In this document: piece by piece, positions 4,578-6,524 of the stretch | Layout of the letters: the number at the start of each line of letters is the position of its first letter | Position numbering within the stretch: position 1 is the first letter of the stretch | Assembly: GCA_028702365.1 (NCBI GenBank) | Contig: JAQVOZ010000080.1 | Span: 1-6,524 of the forward strand | Length of the DNA: 6,524 nt | Reading direction: 5' to 3' | DNA from: Candidatus Omnitrophota bacterium | GTDB lineage: Bacteria; Omnitrophota; Gorgyraeia; Duberdicusellales; 4484-171 | The notes under the pieces: generated by a model | Seen by the model: the letters and a program-made list of their open reading frames with translations, nothing else | Told to the model about the DNA's origin: nothing | Database searches by the model: none | Program-made: the position numbers and the translations under genes

Positions 4578-5804
4578 ATGAAAAGAATATTTATCTTTTT
4601 ATCTATGTTTACGTTAGCGGTTACTTCCGTTATTGCCCAGGAGCAATGTGATGATTCAAGATATGGTTTTAAGCCCGCAGTTAAAACTGACTACGTAGCG
4701 TATTCCGGAGAGTTCAAAGGGAAATCTATAGGAAACCTGGATGAGCTGGTAATTTATTTAAGCAAAGGCAGCAAAGAAAATAACTTCGTTCCTTCCGGTT
4801 GGATAGGTGACTATGGAGATATAACCATGGACGACGGAGTTATCGCTAATGCGGATACGGGAGATACATGTTTAAAGTTTATATATACAGCCAAAAAGGC
4901 CCAGGGCCAGGGTTGGGCTGGTGTGTATTGGCAAAGTTTAGCAAATAATTGGGGCTCAAAACTAAGCGGGTTTGATCTTAGCAATATGACTAAACTAAGT
5001 TTCTGGGCGCGCGGCGAAAAAGGCGGAGAGGTTATCCAAAAGTTTATGGTCGGCGGAATAAAAGGTAAGTATTCGGATTCGACAGAAATATTATTCGGCC
5101 CGGTTACTCTTACGAAAGACTGGAAAGAGTATACTGTAAATCTTGCCGGCAAAAATCTTTCATATATTAACGGAGGTTTCGGGTGGGTTGTCACCGGTGA
5201 TTTGGACCCGGAGGGATGCACTTTTTACCTTGATGATATAAAATTTGTAGCAGACCCGGCTATGAAGCCCGAGGGCCGCAAAGCGCAAGAAATGCCTTTT
5301 TATGTTTACTCCGACAGAAATTCGGCCAAGAACAATTTTATTGCATCGGGCTGGATGGGCGATTATGGAGACATAAAATATGACGGCGCTTCAACGGAAA
5401 CACCTTTTTCGGGCAGTACCTGTATAAAAATTAACTATTGCGCCTGTGCTTATCAGGGTGCGCGTTGGGCGGGAATGTATTGGCAGAATCCGGCAAATAA
5501 TTGGGGCGAAGTAGACGCTGGTTATAATCTTTCAAACGCTAAGAAGCTGACTTTTTGGGTGAGAGGCGCAAAGGGCGGCGAATTGATCGATGATTTTAAG
5601 GTGGGCGGCATTGGCGGAAAATTTGCCGATTCCGATAGCGCAGGCACAGGCATGGTTACGCTTAACAAAGATTGGACCCAGTATACTATCGACCTTACCG
5701 GTAAAAATATGTCAAACATAATAGGCGGTTTTTGTTGGGTAGCTAATATGGATAATAATCGCGCAGGCGTGGAATTCTATCTTGATGAAATCAAGTTTGA
5801 ATAA
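4578..5804 (+). CDS. Exported protein with two tandem carbohydrate-binding-like beta-sandwich domains
   Basis: This 408-residue protein has a standard signal peptide (MKRIFIF... VIA-Q, cleavage near residue 20). Two homologous domains follow at about 57-223 and 241-408. Shared landmarks are GWxGDYGDI (74-82 and 258-266), WAGxYWQxxANNWG (113-126 and 297-310), LSxxxKLxFWxRGxKGGE (134-151 and 318-335), DWxxYTxxLxGKNxS (181-195 and 365-379), GGFxWV (199-204 and 383-388) and FYLDxIKF (216-223 and 400-407). Aromatic-rich beta strands ending in YLDDIKF-type motifs are typical of CBM11-like / galactose-binding sandwich modules, so polysaccharide or surface-glycan binding is likely; no catalytic domain is present. 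The close similarity of the halves indicates an internal duplication. The start is supported by GAGGAGGA at 4567-4574. No clear promoter was found between the tRNA-linked repeat and this gene. Confidence 0.82.
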   Translation: MKRIFIFLSMFTLAVTSVIAQEQCDDSRYGFKPAVKTDYVAYSGEFKGKSIGNLDELVIYLSKGSKENNFVPSGWIGDYGDITMDDGVIANADTGDTCLKFIYTAKKAQGQGWAGVYWQSLANNWGSKLSGFDLSNMTKLSFWARGEKGGEVIQKFMVGGIKGKYSDSTEILFGPVTLTKDWKEYTVNLAGKNLSYINGGFGWVVTGDLDPEGCTFYLDDIKFVADPAMKPEGRKAQEMPFYVYSDRNSAKNNFIASGWMGDYGDIKYDGASTETPFSGSTCIKINYCACAYQGARWAGMYWQNPANNWGEVDAGYNLSNAKKLTFWVRGAKGGELIDDFKVGGIGGKFADSDSAGTGMVTLNKDWTQYTIDLTGKNMSNIIGGFCWVANMDNNRAGVEFYLDEIKFE

Positions 5805-5809
5805 CCCCG

Positions 5810-5815
5810 TATAAT
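5810..5815 (+). promoter_or_regulatory. Possible -10 box before archease
   Basis: A consensus TATAAT sits in the 32-bp gap between the double-domain gene and archease. A start near A5822 would give a leader of about 15 bases. The -35 region at 17-bp spacing (GAAATC) does not match and there is no TG extension, so this may be chance. Confidence 0.3.
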
Positions 5816-5836
5816 CGGTTAAGCGTTTTGTTTCAT

Positions 5837-6262
5837 ATGAAAAAATATGAAATTCTTAGTCATACTGCGGACATACGGGTTAAGATTTTTGGAAAAAATC
5901 AGGAAGATTTATTTACAAATTCCGCTATTTGCCTTTTTGAGCTTCTGACAGATGAAAAGGTAAAAGCTCAAAAAACAAGACGCATAGAGTTGAGCGCAGC
6001 GCGGCTTGATGATTTATTTGTTTCCTGGCTTAACGAATTAATTTCTATTTTTTACAGTTATAAATTTTTGCCTGTTAAGTATGCGGTATCTGTCGATAGT
6101 CTTTCCGGCACAAAAAAGCTTGTTGCTACGATTTCCGGGGCAGATTTTAATCCTTACGATAATAAAAGTATAAAATCAGAAATTAAAGCCGCTACCTATC
6201 ACAATTTAAAAATAGAAAAGGATAAAAAAGGCTTTATGGCGGAAATTGTGTTTGATGTGTAA
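5837..6262 (+). CDS. Archease
   Basis: This 141-residue protein has the usual length and is typical of the archease family along its whole sequence. Archease is the small cofactor that speeds guanylylation and turnover of the RNA ligase RtcB, which seals 2',3'-cyclic phosphate ends in tRNA splicing or RNA repair. Landmarks are YEILSHTADIRVKIFG at the N-terminus (with D12, a known metal-site position in archaeal archeases), DLFVSWLNELISIF (59-72), IKSEIKAATYHNLKIEK (112-128), and the C-terminal GFMAEIVFDV with D140. No rtcB gene is in the window, although the two are often neighbours. The frame could start at TTG 5828, but family members begin MKKYE-like, so I use the ATG at 5837. No SD is visible, in contrast to the strong SDs of the genes on either side. 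It probably acts in the cytoplasm. Confidence 0.92.
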   Translation: MKKYEILSHTADIRVKIFGKNQEDLFTNSAICLFELLTDEKVKAQKTRRIELSAARLDDLFVSWLNELISIFYSYKFLPVKYAVSVDSLSGTKKLVATISGADFNPYDNKSIKSEIKAATYHNLKIEKDKKGFMAEIVFDV

Positions 6263-6278
6263 AGTAAAGGAGGCGCGC

Positions 6279-6524
6279 ATGAGAAATCTGGTAGTTTTTG
6301 TTTTTGGTTTGATTTTCTGTTTTTCTGCATCTGCGCAGGAAAATGTGGAGCTAACCGTATATAACCAGAATTTTGCTTTAGTAAAAGACCAGCGCAACCT
6401 GGATTTGAAGAAAGGTTTGAATAAAATAGACTTCAAAGATGTAGCTTCGCTTATAGAACCAACCTCAGTTCATTTCGTTTCTTTGACTTCCCCGGATTCC
6501 TGTTCTATCCTGGAGCAAAACTAC
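6279..6524 (+). CDS. Exported DUF4139-family protein, N-terminal part (3' end outside window)
   Basis: Only the first 82 codons are present; the frame is open to the window edge. A signal peptide (MRNLVVFVFGLIFCFSASA-Q, cleavage after residue 19) is followed by VELTVYNQNFALVKDQR and KGLNKIDFKDVASLIEPTSV. The pattern VYNxNxALVxDxR, then a glycine turn, then a DVAxxIxPTSVxF block, is characteristic of proteins carrying DUF4139. These are exported beta-rich proteins of unclear function, found in many bacteria. The start is well supported: AAAGGAGG at 6266-6273 lies five bases before the ATG, which is 16 bp after the archease stop. It is probably co-transcribed with archease. The assignment rests on the N-terminal segment only. 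Confidence 0.75.
   Translation, partial: MRNLVVFVFGLIFCFSASAQENVELTVYNQNFALVKDQRNLDLKKGLNKIDFKDVASLIEPTSVHFVSLTSPDSCSILEQNY

Noticed and set aside
4811..5221. Minus-strand frame of 136 codons inside the double-domain exported protein
   Set aside because: It is antisense to the first repeat domain. A similar antisense frame appears opposite the second repeat (5522-5719), as expected when the coding strand is duplicated.
1..6524. CRISPR array, insertion sequence, toxin-antitoxin or phage defence genes
   Set aside because: No regularly spaced repeats, transposase motifs or defence-family signatures are visible. The only repeats are the tRNA-end pair and the protein-level TPR and beta-sandwich duplications.

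Overview
The window reads as a piece of chromosome from an uncultured, moderately AT-rich bacterium with a Gram-negative-type envelope. The coding pattern is bacterial: SD-led genes, short intergenic gaps, ATGA stop/start overlaps, and a PilZ c-di-GMP effector. Five of the nine protein genes start with an N-terminal signal peptide. Archease and a DUF4139-type protein in one neighbourhood would fit a lineage such as Omnitrophota or another PVC-related group, but that is an impression from gene content and cannot be shown from the sequence. The tRNA gene does not encode its CCA tail.

Left block (1-3774, all +). A truncated CcdA/DsbD-type membrane electron carrier is followed by a secreted CPYC thioredoxin, a natural pair for moving reductant across the membrane. 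The thioredoxin overlaps nicotinate phosphoribosyltransferase (NAD salvage) by four bases. After a 56-bp gap with a strong SD come an exported six-TPR protein, a PilZ protein overlapping it by four bases, and a small exported protein of unknown function 16 bp further on.

Middle (3775-4577). A 91-residue thioredoxin-fold protein on the minus strand has a promoter placed so that transcription would start at the A of its ATG, which makes it a candidate leaderless gene. Divergent from it is a tRNA-Lys(CTT) with a perfect extended -10 upstream. Just after the tRNA is the most unusual part of the window. The last 18 bases of the tRNA plus 7 bases beyond are repeated exactly 133 bp downstream, and the 108-bp interval holds most of a compact three-armed foldable element (44 of 54 bases paired). 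It looks like a tiny tRNA-associated integrated element, a relic of one, or a tRNA-linked repeat transcript.

Right block (4578-6524, all +). This holds an exported protein made of two tandem copies of a carbohydrate-binding-like beta-sandwich domain, then archease (the RtcB RNA ligase activator, with no rtcB in view), then the start of an exported DUF4139-family protein cut by the window edge.

Overall this is envelope and redox housekeeping with signalling genes. No defence system, integrase, transposase or CRISPR array is visible. The candidate novelty is the tRNA-Lys-linked structured element.
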